A stretch of 64,000 bases of DNA, from contig JABAKD010000030.1 of NCBI GenBank assembly GCA_012845835.1, positions 10,019,805 to 10,083,804 on the forward strand. Reading direction: 5' to 3'. The number at the start of each line of letters is the position of its first letter. The first letter of the stretch is position 1. Under the pieces are notes generated by a model, which was not told the DNA's origin, did no database searches, and worked only from the letters and a program-made list of their open reading frames with translations. Source of the stretch: Undaria pinnatifida. Lineage: Eukaryota > Sar > Phaeophyceae > Laminariales > Alariaceae. The translations under genes were made by a program, and so were the position numbers. Shown here piece after piece: positions 33,097-42,884 of this stretch.

Positions 33097-34299
33097 ATGG
33101 CCAGCGACCGGGACCGTGGAGAGGCCCAGTCCAACCCTGGCAGGGAACGCCAAGATGGAGTCATAACCGGTGGGAACTTGCCAGCCCCTGGTGGTGTACA
33201 CGTAGACGAGAATAGACATGACAAATTCGTTGAAGTTGAGAGTTCAGTTTTAAATGTAGGCCCTCGCGAATTTAGTAGCATAAAGCAGGCAGTCCCCAAA
33301 TTCAGTGGCAAGCCTGAGGAATTCCCTGTATGGAGTAAGCGGTTTGAAGCGTTCGTATCAATGAGTGGGTGTTTAGGTTCTATGCTTACAGACATAGAGG
33401 TAGCTGTAGGTGACACAACCAAAGACACGCAATACTTTATTTCGCAAGGTTTGAGCCGTCCACACATCAAGAATGCGCGGGTTACATGGATATGTCTGAC
33501 TGAAAGCATGACTGATACTGACCTATTAAACAGAGTGTTTGCCAGGCAATCGCCAAGCGGTGCTTGGAGAATGCTTCGTGATTGGTTTCTTCCTAAATCA
33601 TTTGCTACACAGGTCAAATGGTCGGACGCGTTTGATGCAGTACAAATGGAGAATGGTGAGGAGCCCATGAAATTCTTCAGTCGTGTAGACAAGATTGTTG
33701 GTATTCTTGCTTCGCTTGGTGTGCCGAAATCCGAAGGAGATGTGAACCGCAAGCTGGTACGAGTACTTACCGCTGACTGCGAGATTGAACAACGCACGCT
33801 CTTGTACCGCGATGAAGTCATCCGAGCAGAGATAGAGAACATTGTTAGACAGGGGCACCTGAGACTTCTCGTGTCAAAGGGAAAGAACGTGGGTCAGGCA
33901 CTGTTTTCGAATGGTGCTGCCCGAGGTGGCCGCGGAGGTGGGCGTGGAGGTAGCCGTGGAGGTGGTCGCGGATCCAACCGTAACAACGTTAGGTCGCGAA
34001 ACAAGGAATCAGCGAATGCTAACGCTAGCCAGGGTAACGAAGGTAGCAGCAGCACCCCCACCCCCAAGCAGAACATCCCCCAATCAGAGTATGATAAGGT
34101 GAAAGGTAAGTGTATCCGTTGCTTGGAACCCGGGCACATGTGGTACCAGCGGAAGGCTCGTGTCATCCCGGCTTCGAAGAGGACGTCTGGCGAAGGTGCA
34201 CAGGGGCAGAACAACAGCGGCGAGACCGTGTGCTGTCTTGCGAATTCTATGTTTGGCCGCAGTGATGACTCGTGTGCTGAGGAAGGTAGTGAGAGCTAA
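33097..34299 (+). CDS. Copia Gag protein
   Basis: An ATG at 33097 opens a 400-residue frame ending in TAA at 34299. It is the particle-forming Gag, with a copia-type helical core (FSGKPEEFPVWSKRFEAFV; ARQSPSGAWRMLRDWF; EEPMKFFSRVDKIVGILASL), a Gly-Arg-rich RNA-binding stretch after residue 280 (GGRGGGRGGSRGGGRG), and a zinc knuckle. The knuckle reads CIRCLEPGHMWYQR: the last Cys of Cys-x2-Cys-x4-His-x4-Cys is replaced by Arg, so it is probably non-functional. Pol is in the -1 frame relative to Gag and overlaps it by a few codons at 34293-34299. That could be a programmed shift, but with other lesions downstream it is more simply decay of a single frame. I chose 33097 because the sequence upstream in frame has no ATG. 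Confidence 0.9.
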   Translation: MASDRDRGEAQSNPGRERQDGVITGGNLPAPGGVHVDENRHDKFVEVESSVLNVGPREFSSIKQAVPKFSGKPEEFPVWSKRFEAFVSMSGCLGSMLTDIEVAVGDTTKDTQYFISQGLSRPHIKNARVTWICLTESMTDTDLLNRVFARQSPSGAWRMLRDWFLPKSFATQVKWSDAFDAVQMENGEEPMKFFSRVDKIVGILASLGVPKSEGDVNRKLVRVLTADCEIEQRTLLYRDEVIRAEIENIVRQGHLRLLVSKGKNVGQALFSNGAARGGRGGGRGGSRGGGRGSNRNNVRSRNKESANANASQGNEGSSSTPTPKQNIPQSEYDKVKGKCIRCLEPGHMWYQRKARVIPASKRTSGEGAQGQNNSGETVCCLANSMFGRSDDSCAEEGSES

Positions 34300-36179
34300 C
34301 GGAAAGCTTAGCTGAGAAATGGATAGCAGACAGTGGTGCTTCATTGCACATGACTCATTCAGCTGACCTGTTGAGTGACGTACGACTGTGCGACGACAAG
34401 GTTAGGATCGGTGACAACGACCTGATCGACGTCGTGGGGTATGGCACGAAGACTGTAGTCTTCCCCGGAGATCCAACTGTTGAACTTTTATATGTGGCTT
34501 ACATGCCGGACTTGGCGTTCAATTTGTTTTCGCTAATAGCCGCGCATAAGCAGGGAGTAGGATTCATGACCGAGGATGAGGGCTTGTGCATTTCTCTTTT
34601 CGATGGGCGGTTGAGATTCGAGGGAAATGGATCTAGTTACTCCAACTTCGCTTGCAGGATAGAGCCAGACAAAGGCTATGTGCCGTTTCCCCTATTGACC
34701 CCCGACCCCGCTGAGAACCGTGTGGAGACTGGTTGCCAATTTCCCCTGACGTTTCCCGTGCTTGCCCCCGGTAGCGCTTCTTCTGCTGAGACTGCTGTAG
34801 ATATCAACATCTTCCACTGCGTGCATGGCCACTCTAACGAACTACTGCTGAGAGAGACCGCAAAGGCACTTGGTGCAGAATTGTTAGGGACGCTAAGACC
34901 CTGTACTGGCTGTTCTATGGCGAAAGGTTACCGCAAACCAATCCCCAGCAGCACTAAGTCGCGCGCGCCAGAGAAGTTGGGACGAGTCTTTGTTGATCTA
35001 AGTGGCCCTGAGAGAACCCCTTCTCTGTTGGGTAAGAGGTATGTCATGTTAGTGAAGGATGACTTCTCTCGCTGCGCGTGGGTATATTTTCTGAAGCACA
35101 AGTCGGATGCAGCAGACGCGTTTAGGAAGTTTTTGGCTGATGTGCGCGCCGACGGTGTCCCCTCGGAGGTTGAGATTGTAAGGTCTGATAACGGTGGGGA
35201 ATTCTTTGGTGGGGAGTTTGGAGAAGTGTGCAAACAGTTTTGCATCAAGCAGGGATTCACCAGCGCGGACAGCCCAAAGCAGAACGGTGTTGTCGAGAGA
35301 GCGCTAGGCATCATTCAAAATGCAGCGCTTGCTGCGTGCATCCAAGCTCCTATCATTTTCCCGCTCGTTCAACTACCGCCGACCGAATCCCTGTGGGCGG
35401 AAACGGTGCACTGGTCTTGTGACGCCTTGAACCACACCGCAACCACTGCCAACCCCGGCAACAAGTCTCCGCATGAGATGTGGCATGGGGCTGCCGCACC
35501 TGCCTCGCCACACCCGTTCCTTCGCCCAGCGTACTGCCGCTGGAACCGCCCGTCTAAGTCGTCACCCCGGGCCGAGAGCTGCTTTTACCTCGGGCCGGGC
35601 ATCGATCACCCAAGTGACTCTTTGCGGATGCTCACGCCGGGGAACAGGGTGGTGGAGACGCGAGATGTGACCTGGGTGGCAACGCTTGATGAGGGAGCGG
35701 TACTATCCCAGCTGTCGGAGGTACCGGAACAGGGAGGGGCGCTGGAGGTAGAAGATGCGCCAGAGCTGGGAGGGGCGGAGGACTTTGGCTCCGCCCCGAC
35801 GACTCCACTGCCGGTTTTGGGGAGGGGAATTCCTCACCAACTCCGTGCGGTGTCCCCAATGACGCAAGCGGTGTCTCCGATACCGCAAGCTGGCGACGAG
35901 TTTCGCGCCGAAAATGTGGAGCCGAACGATACATCAGCGGTCAGCAGTGAATTATCTGACAGCGACTCTTCGTCTCAGGATGGAAGCGACGCGTCAGCCT
36001 CTGAAGATGAAGCTCCGACCCCCACGGTGGTCCGGACTGCTGCACGCCAACTTGGAGCGCACATGTCAGGACCGGGCGATGGTGAAGAGATTCGGGAGGG
36101 ACGTACGAGAGCGCAGACCAGGGCGCTCAATCTTGAAGCGGCAGCAGGACTGAATAGTGTGATCGGGCCCTGTGAATGA
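34293..36179 (+). pseudogene. Copia protease-integrase part of Pol
   Basis: The frame opens at 34293 and has no ATG of its own near the start, as expected for part of a polyprotein. The protease active site is intact as DSGAS (34329-34343). The integrase has a zinc-binding H-C motif (FHCVHGH ... CTGC) and all three catalytic residues in context: D in VFVDLSG, D in VRSDNGGEFF, E in QNGVVERALG. These are followed by the C-terminal GKR-like block (RAESCFYLGPGIDHPSDS) and a long acidic/Ser-Pro hinge. It ends at an in-frame TGA (36177-36179); the same frame continues after it toward RT, so this is a nonsense lesion, not a true terminus. Confidence 0.92.
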
Positions 36180-37811
36180 GGCCGTGTGTTCCAGGCGCTA
36201 CTGGCGGCGAATGAAGCAGAGTGTGAGAAGACGAAGTTGCCGGATTGCCTTGTCAAAGAGGCGGAACCGGAACCAACGTCATACACCGCAGCTCGTATGT
36301 CAAAGCATTCGGACGTATGGGTGGACGCGATGAGGTCGGAGTTTGATGGACTCGAAGCTGCTGGAGACGTTTGTGGAGGTTTCTGAAATTCCCGCGAGTA
36401 GCAATATCGTAGAGTCAAAGTAGCTCTTGAAGTGGAAGAGCGATGCGCACGGCATGATTGACAGAGCTAAGGCACGGTTGGTAGCTAAGGGCTATAGCCA
36501 GGTAGAGGGAGTCAACTACTTCGAGACTTTTGCCGCCACTGCCTCGACCACGTCTAACAGACTCATTGCAGCAATGACGTGCAAGCTTGATTGGGACTTG
36601 AGACACTTGGACGTTGACCAGGCCTGTATTCAGGCAGAGTTGGAAACCGAGTTTTCCTTGAGACTTTCTCGCGGTTGTGGCGGGATGTCGGGTAAGGTAG
36701 TCCTACTCAACAAAGCCCTTTACGGGCTGAAGCAGAGTGGCCGCTCATGGTACAAGCGACTGTCGTCAATCTTAGTAGAGTGTGGATTTCAGCAGTGCTT
36801 GGTAGACCCGTGCGTGTTTTGGCTAATGTTGAATGACGCGGTTGTGGCGATGCTGGTGGTCCACGTGGACGACATCAAGATCGCAGCGACCAAGGAAGTG
36901 ACGGATTCGGTAGTAGCTGATCTCAATAAGAGATTTCCTACAAAACATTTGGGTGAGGTTACGTGGTACATGGGTAGCGAGTACAGGAGGGATCGTGAGA
37001 AGGGAACCCTGGAGATTTCGCAGACTCAGTTCATCCGAAACGTTGTCGACCGTTTCGGTATCACTTAGACCAGCCCCATCCCCGCTTCACCGTCGTTGGA
37101 CCTCAGGTACGTGAGTGATGAGGAACCTGTGGTGGACGCGAATTTCCGTGAAGTTGTGGGGAGTTTGATGTGGATTGCGAACCAGACGAGAGCTGACATC
37201 TCCAACGCAGTGCGAGCGATTGCGCGGTTCTCGCACGATCCGAAGGAAGTACACGTGAAGGCTGCTAGGAAGGTTCTGGAGTACGAGCGCTACAGCCCAC
37301 TTGGGCTTGACTTTCAGGAAAGAGAGTAAGTTGGGGGATGTACAGTTGGAATACGACCTAGAGACGTACGTAGACGCAGACTACGCCCACCCGAAGACAG
37401 GCGTTCGGTATCTGGTGTAGCTGCTTGCTGCGGAGGAATGCTCGTACCCTGGTTTTCTAGGGCGCAGAAATGCGTTACGCTCTCCATCACTGAGGCCGAG
37501 TACGTAGCGATGGCCGACGGGGTGAAGGAGGCCCTGTACGTGCGAGGAGTCTTGGTTTTCTTGATGCCTAGTCTGCGAGCATTGGAGTGTTTGAAGACAA
37601 CAAAGGAGCGATTGACTTGGCGAAAAACCCACTGAGTTCGTCAAACAGCAAGCGCATCGATGTGAGGTACTACTTCCTGCGCGAGTTGGTGGGAAAAGGA
37701 GACTTATGCGTCAAGTACTTAAGGACGGAGGATCAGCATGCGGACATTCTCACCAAGGCGGTTGCTCGGGATAGTTTTGAGAAACACCGTGACTTTTTGT
37801 TGGAGATATAA
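36180..37811 (+). pseudogene. Copia reverse transcriptase-RNase H part of Pol, broken
   Basis: The RT entry block (HSDVWVDAMRSEFDGLEAAG) loses its frame near 36372. A TAG at 36421-36423 replaces a likely Trp. RT then reads through ARLVAKGYSQVEGVNYFETF, LNKALYGLKQSGRSWYKRL and the palm motif as VVHVDDIKIA. A TAG at 37066-37068 and a frame loss near 37320 follow. The RNase H pieces are then spread over two frames: ETYVDADYAHP, ITEAEYVAMADG, FEDNKGAIDLAKN, and the end block QHADILTKAV to a TAA at 37811. Closest in style to the Pol fragment at 0-1.3 kb (HVDD, NSKxIDVRxxFLRELV). Confidence 0.93.
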
Positions 37812-37879
37812 TTTTTCCGTCGTAAATTGCTTTTGGGAGTTGCCAGCGTTGTTGCAGGCTTGTTAGTTGATCCAGCGCC

Positions 37880-38323
37880 AGGGAGGGTATTCGATATAGC
37901 TTGTCTCAACGAACAAAGTAGGAACAACGATGGTCACGGAGGATCGTCCGACGTGGTATTGTCGGATTACCCGACGGTGTATATTGCGGAATATTATAGC
38001 GTGGGAAGGACACGTGGAATAGTCCTGAAGGTCCTTGTAGACTGTTTCTGGAACCAATCTAGGAACACGTGGAAATATGATAATGGAGTACCTGTAGTAT
38101 TTGGGAATTTGGAGGCTTTGAGAATATTGCCTTGTGTGGAGCGAGATGGCTTCGCCCACTCGCCTCACTCCATCTCTTTCCCTCTTATCAGCATCCGGGA
38201 CCAACTAATAAAGACATCTATATACCATATTCTTCACACTGTGTGTTGCAGTGAAGCTCGCGGCCTGAGACTGGGCTGCTGGGAGCACATTATTATTCTT
38301 CGCATAACCGATTTAATCCAACA
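37880..38323 (+). repeat. Polypurine tract and 3' LTR of the 32.5-38.3 kb copia element
   Basis: The polypurine tract AGGGAGGG (37880-37887) directly precedes the 436-bp LTR (37888-38323). The LTR start reads TATTCG where the 5' copy has TGTTCG, a G-to-A change of the terminal dinucleotide. AATAAA is at 38207-38212. The right neighbour is the duplication GGTCA. Confidence 0.95.
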
Positions 38324-38579
38324 GGTCATACTTACATGGAGTATCCAGGGCGATGAGGGATGCGGCTCGATCAGAGAGTACAAACAAAACTCCAATTTGA
38401 ATTTCCTTCGCGCATTTTCTACCTGATGGCAGGTTTCTGCCCTCACGTAAAACGTGCGTGAATGGCTCTTCCACGAAAATTCAACGAGCAGAAAAATAAT
38501 GATTCCAAAGATAGAGGAGAATCATTTCAAAGCCGTCCACGCATGTTTTCGTGGAATCATTTTCAAATGTGCCGTGAAT

Positions 38580-38805
38580 GCTGACTTTGAAAATGTGTCT
38601 ACTACTGCTGTTAGTAATTTTGCTGCTGCTCTTCACGATGCTGCTGGGGTCGACGCTGGCTTTTTTTTCTGCAGATGTCAGGACAGATACTGTCCGTTAC
38701 AAAGCGGTTGATATGGTTAGCGGAGATGCTGCGCTTTACACTACAGGCGTGGTGCTGTCTTTCTTCTGCTGCTAGTACACGTGCTGCCCTTCACCATGCT
38801 GGTAG
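38580..38805 (+). repeat. 158-bp repeat, second locus
   Basis: One full unit and the start of a second. CACGATGCTG at 38634 and CACCATGCTG at 38792 are 158 bp apart, the same period as at 30.2-30.5 kb, and the blocks TTTTTTCTGCAGATGTCAGG, GTTAGCGGAGA and GTGGTGCTGTCTTTCT are shared. This lies directly before the gag-like pseudogene. Confidence 0.85.
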
Positions 38806-38829
38806 CAGGCAACAGGCGAGTGACTCCTT

Positions 38830-40237
38830 CCCTGGTGGATGCTGCTTCCCCCGCCGAGTGCCTGAGCAAACTGACCGTGTCGGGTGATCATACTAAACCT
38901 GTTTCTTCGGATTTGGTCCGCGCTCGTACGTCCGCGATTGCCACTGCCGCGGTTACAGCCAAACCCGCGCTTGATTACTCGGTTGAGCGTGCGTATGTCT
39001 AGCTCCCTCACAAGGACGTAGCCCTCATTTCTGTGCTGCAATTCCCCGCCTGTTTTAACAAGTCTGACGGCGCGCAGCAACTCACGCGTTCGGTTACATC
39101 TGCAATGCCCGACTTACGCATGCGCTGCGACGACTGCGACGACCGTTGTACAGAGGGCGCACGATCTTCCACGTGGGTGTCCGGTTGGGATCATCCGCTC
39201 CACATGGCGTTCATACGTGCTATAACGCCTGACGAGCCCACGACCACCCGCAAGGCGACCTTGACCGATGGTTAATTTGGGCAAGTATTGCAAGTCATGG
39301 CAGGAGGAGCATCTGGGCGTGAGGCCTTCACCCTATTGTTGTGTCTACGGATGACGCATTTCGATAGGGTTGACACGGGGGAGGACTACACCAAGTTGCA
39401 TACTTTTGGAGTGTGTAATGGCACACCTTTCTGCGATTTCAGTCGGGAGTTCCACGTGTAAATATCGGCAGTCACAGGGAGCTAGCGTGTTTTGTCTCCG
39501 GGGACGTTGTGGTGTTGGAGGTGGTTCGGATGGGGAGCTGAATGAGCAATTTCCGACGCTTATGCCTATGTATTACCCTGGTTCGAAGGTAACGGGCCCG
39601 CGTCCACACCGCTCATTGGATGCTATGTGGCGGGCTTTTAGTGACTTAGCGCACACTAAGACACCTGCCGTCAACAACGAAAAACATTTTCTTTGCCTGT
39701 CTCTTCGACGGGAGCGCGGTCATCCACCCCGTTGAGGCCCCGGCCCGCCGATCATGGGCGCGACAAGGGCCGAGTGCGTCCCAGCCGCTTTCGTGGCAGA
39801 CGGGATCGAGCCATCATCCAACTGCCATGCCCATCGATGATTCATGTGACCCTTGGCTTGACCAGACGTCGAACTGCTGGCCACTAGAAGAGCATCATTA
39901 TGAAAACGTTTTTGCCGTTAGTGCCTCGTTTAAGACAGACGACCCTCCCCTTTGGAATGGCCTCCTTGTATCCTCCACTCGCGGTGATACCCTCCGAGAA
40001 AACCAGCGGATTTTCCTCATCTGCCACGAAGACAGCCACCCCTTCAAGCATTGTAGGCATCCTTTCATTAATGTGAGCGGCTGTTTAAACCCTGAACTTG
40101 GCCAACTTGGCGACGATGACGCGTACCGACGCTGTCAAACACGCTTAATCTGCTACCGCCGAGACGGAAAACCGTCTCGCCCGAACATCCACAAGAAAAA
40201 TCGTTGCCATCGTTTAGGTCAATTGCGGGACAGGTAA
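38830..40237 (+). pseudogene. Gag-like retroelement protein, degenerate
   Basis: A protein-like signal runs through three frames with stops at 39000-39002, 39273-39275 and near 39458 and 39482, plus frame changes near 39500, 39700 and 39830. Protein-like blocks include SKLTVSGDHTKPVSSDLVRA, REAFTLLLCLRMTHFDRV, GELNEQFPTLMPMYYPGS and SLDAMWRAFSDLAHTKTPAV. At about 39997-40050 there is a zinc-knuckle-like FLICHEDSHPFKHC, in which the first Cys of Cys-x2-Cys-x4-His-x4-Cys is Phe. These features suggest a Gag nucleocapsid of an LTR-type element. I do not recognise the family and no RT or integrase is nearby. A host-derived or viral-type protein is possible. Confidence 0.55.
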
Positions 40238-40261
40238 ACTGTCACAACACAGTAACACATA

Positions 40262-40938
40262 CACGTCGGATCACCATGGTGATACTCCGCTCTCGCCCGC
40301 CTCCTCTGCCCCCGCTCCTGCTTCTGAAATGCGCTTTGGAGCCGCCCACAACCGGGGGAGGAATCCGAACGCGCGCCAGCCTGGCACATTCCGTACCGGA
40401 AATTGGCAGCTCGACGCGGTACGATACACCCGGACTGTCCGTCGACGGCATTGTCGGGGATATCGCTTTTGTTTCAAAAGATTCTCGCGTATCTGTTGCT
40501 AGCTTGTTCAATAACGAAGCACAAATCGCCTCTGTCAAGAGCCCACGGGCTCCTACGCCGCCTATCGACGATTCTCACGGGGTAGTACCGGCGGCGGGAA
40601 CCAGCACTTCGAGCGTGATTCCCCTCAGCCAGGTAAATATTTCGACGACAAGAACGCGCGCTCCCAGCGCCGTTTCCCTCTGTCATGATCTGAGACCGTC
40701 CATGGGAACCCGCGCTTCCAGCGCCGTTCCCCTCAGCTGTATAAACTCGGCAATGGGGGTACAGGCTCTAAACGCCGCCCCCGTCAACAATGGCACGGGA
40801 GCCTGTGCTTCGCGCGCTCCCCCCAAGCACGCGTCGCGCAGCAATATAGCTGCGGTGACAGCGCGTCGCCTTGTTAGGCTAAATTGTTTATACCCCCCGC
40901 TCCCTGACCGTGCGGTGGCGGTCGGTTTTGAGGTGTGA
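40262..40938 (+). pseudogene. Low-complexity Ser/Thr/Pro/Ala linker region, probably part of the gag-like gene
   Basis: An open frame of about 225 codons rich in Ser, Pro, Thr, Arg and Ala. It carries a loose internal repeat (TRAPSAVSL, TRASSAVPL and similar, spaced by about 20-25 residues). It follows the zinc-knuckle region, which fits the disordered linker seen after many Gag nucleocapsid domains. No catalytic motif. Confidence 0.4.
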
Positions 40939-41039
40939 GACAGCCGATCCTCAACCAATGTTTCCTCACCACGAGATGGCGGTCGGTTTAAGGTGTGGGA
41001 AGGCCAACACTAAAAAACTGAGATATTTTGCGAGGCCCG

Positions 41040-41449
41040 ATCCGGCGATTGGTCGCGATAGCAGCGGGCGCTCTATCCTTTTTTCCATCAAGGAGGAGTC
41101 GACAAGATTACCTACCTCGTCTCCCTTCTCGAAGAAGCCTAATGGAATAGAGCCTTCTCGGGGGGAAGTTTTGTTGCCATCTGCCCGATCATCGCTCTTG
41201 AAGACGCCCACAGGGTGTACGAGCGGATTCTTGCGTTTTTCCGCCAACGAACGGAAAGGGCCCGAGGCGAGAAACCACGGGTTCGGATCGGAGTCGTGCT
41301 CCCGAGGCCTGGTGTTCCCGCAAAGGGGACACCACAGGCCCAAGTGCCGAAGCTTGGTGTTCCCGGACGGGGGCATTGCAGGCCGAAATTACAACACGGA
41401 TTTTGATCCTTCTCTCGAATACTCCACAAACAGAGTGGCCTTGTTCTGA
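41040..41449 (+). pseudogene. Unidentified protein-like segment between linker and NADAR domain
   Basis: One frame reads PFFHQGGVDKITYLVSLLEE, then a stop, then FVAICPIIALEDAHRVYERI and LAFFRQRTERARGEKPR, which looks like a real helical protein. A second frame from about 41140 covers a two-unit repeat with GLVFPQRG and SLVFPDGG (about 48 bp period). I recognise no family. It lies directly before the NADAR domain and may belong to the same former gene. Confidence 0.35.
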
Positions 41450-41464
41450 CAGCCCCATCCTATT

Positions 41465-42084
41465 TTTTACCGTGGTCCCCTTCGTCGTTAGTCGTGGACG
41501 ACGTGCCATGTTCTTGCGCGAAGCAGTATATGATGGCCGAAAAGGCCAATCATTCTCAAGATCATCGGGCAGTGGAGCTCATCATGTCGTCGCCTAACCC
41601 AGGTACACACAAACGCATCGGTCGAGGCGTGCTCAACTTTGGCCCCGCTGTTGGGGACAGGAAGAAGCAAAACGCCGTGTTATCTGGCATCTACGCTAAA
41701 TTCACGCAGAATCCAGCCATGAAAAATGACCTTTTGAGCTCTGGCAACAAGCTCCTGGCTGAATACAGCCGTCTGGACTCAGTGTTGGACTTTTGGTCTC
41801 CGGGCGGATGATCCCAGGGCCAACAATCCATGCCAGTGGAGAGGGAAACTTTTTCTCGGTCAGGCATTTTCTGCCGTTCGCGAAGCAATTCGCGACAGTG
41901 AGACCGGGTCGGCGCACCCGGCTTCCCCTCGTCGGTTTTCCACTTGCACTGAAAATACAGGAACCAAGAAATCTCGTCCGCGCCGCGGCCAGGCCGTTAA
42001 TAGCGGCCAGCGCTCGCAAAGGTACTCTTTCGGAGTGTTCGACCTATTTTTCGGACCCGCTGGCCGACTAAAAGCCGTGGTGTT
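41465..42084 (+). pseudogene. NADAR (YbiA-like) domain, degenerate, with basic C-terminal tail
   Basis: The plus frame from 41494 shows SCAKQYMMAEKANHSQDHRA, AVELIMSSPNPGTHKRIGR, YAKFTQNPAMKNDLLSSGNK and LLAEYSRLDSVLDFWSP. After a one-base shift near 41805 the next frame reads ADDPRANNPCQWRGK and LGQAFSAVREAIRD. These are the successive signature blocks of the NADAR fold, the N-glycosidase family including YbiA that acts on ADP-ribose-type or riboflavin-pathway substrates and reverses some DNA ADP-ribosylation in bacteria. The conserved Glu expected in the SCAEQ block reads Lys, so activity is probably lost. The N-terminal strand region is shortened and frame-shifted (around 41460-41495). A basic Ser/Arg-rich tail follows to a TAG at 42084. 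It lies 1.2 kb after a gag-like zinc-knuckle region. Confidence 0.78.
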
Positions 42085-42620
42085 TTGGAGATAGCTTCTG
42101 GCGTCGGCTCTGATCTGGCGCTGTCAGAACACGACCCCTGTTTCGTCGAGGGTACTGTGAGGCTGGACGATGTTTCGTTCACAATCAACATCACGTATAT
42201 CAGTCGAGCAACGCTCGACCCGGAGAGGCACTGGACTCCTCGATATTTGGAGACCGGAAGCATTGTTTGGGATCCCGAGCGCTTCTGAGGGCACGTTAGG
42301 GAATAAAGTTCCGCATATCCCCCGGCCACAAGGCGCGATAGAGCATTGGCAAAGTGGGGACCCTCAATGCACGAGTCCAGCGATAGCTTGACTTCGTCGC
42401 CGCGTTCGAGTGCACACTCGAGTGCCGCAAAGGCAGCGCCAACGGCAACGCCGATTTTCTGGCTCGGTTGTCAGAGCCTGATATTGACTACGACCGCAGT
42501 GGCTTGACAAGCTTCAATCCCGTGGGGTTGACAAACCCCAACTCCGTTGGAGGTAGCGATATCTGCCTCCTACGGACCGGCGGGCTGCGCGCTCCCTATT
42601 TACCGATCCCAAGGGTCGGT
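42085..42620 (+). other. Protein-like but unidentified segment after the NADAR domain
   Basis: A short frame (42085-42288) reads SDLALSEHDPCFVEGTVRL, DDVSFTINITYISRATLDP and WTPRYLETGSIVWDPERF, with the look of a small beta-rich domain. I do not recognise it. It could be another former domain of the NADAR-containing gene. Confidence 0.35.
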
Positions 42621-42884
42621 TTGGGTGGGCTCGTGCCCCGCTCCGAAGGCCCTGCCTTGGGTGGGCTCGTACCCCGCACCGAAAGCCCTGCTTTGGGTGG
42701 GCTCGTTCCCCGCACCGAAAGCACTGCTTCGGGTGGGTTGGTGTCCCGCATCGACAGTACTGCCTTGGGTGGGCTCGTCGAAAGCACTGCCTTGGGTGGG
42801 CTCGTACCCCGCGCCTCGCGCCGAAAGCATTGCCTTAAGTGGGCTTGTGCCCCGCCCTGAACATGCTATCTTGGGTGGGCTCCC
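42621..42884 (+). repeat. 36-bp coding minisatellite, eight units
   Basis: TTGGGTGGGCTCGTNCCCCG-type units start at 42621, 42657, 42693, 42729, 42765, 42792, 42835 and 42871. Most are exactly 36 bp, with one shortened to 27 and one lengthened to 43. In the frame 42468-42860 each 36-bp unit gives a 12-residue repeat like LGGLVPRTESPA, and the length changes of 27 and 43 show that only part of the array keeps frame. Confidence 0.9.

Larger units (their letters stand above)
32523..38323 (+). mobile_element. Complete but inactive Ty1/copia retrotransposon
   Basis: The element is 5801 bp with two LTRs and a 5-bp target duplication GGTCA (32518-32522 and 38324-38328). Internal order is Gag, protease, integrase, RT, RNase H, which defines the copia superfamily. 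The LTRs differ at about 16 positions plus a 3-bp indel in 436 bp (about 96% identical). The coding region contains at least three stops and several frameshifts, so it cannot make a full polyprotein. Confidence 0.96.
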
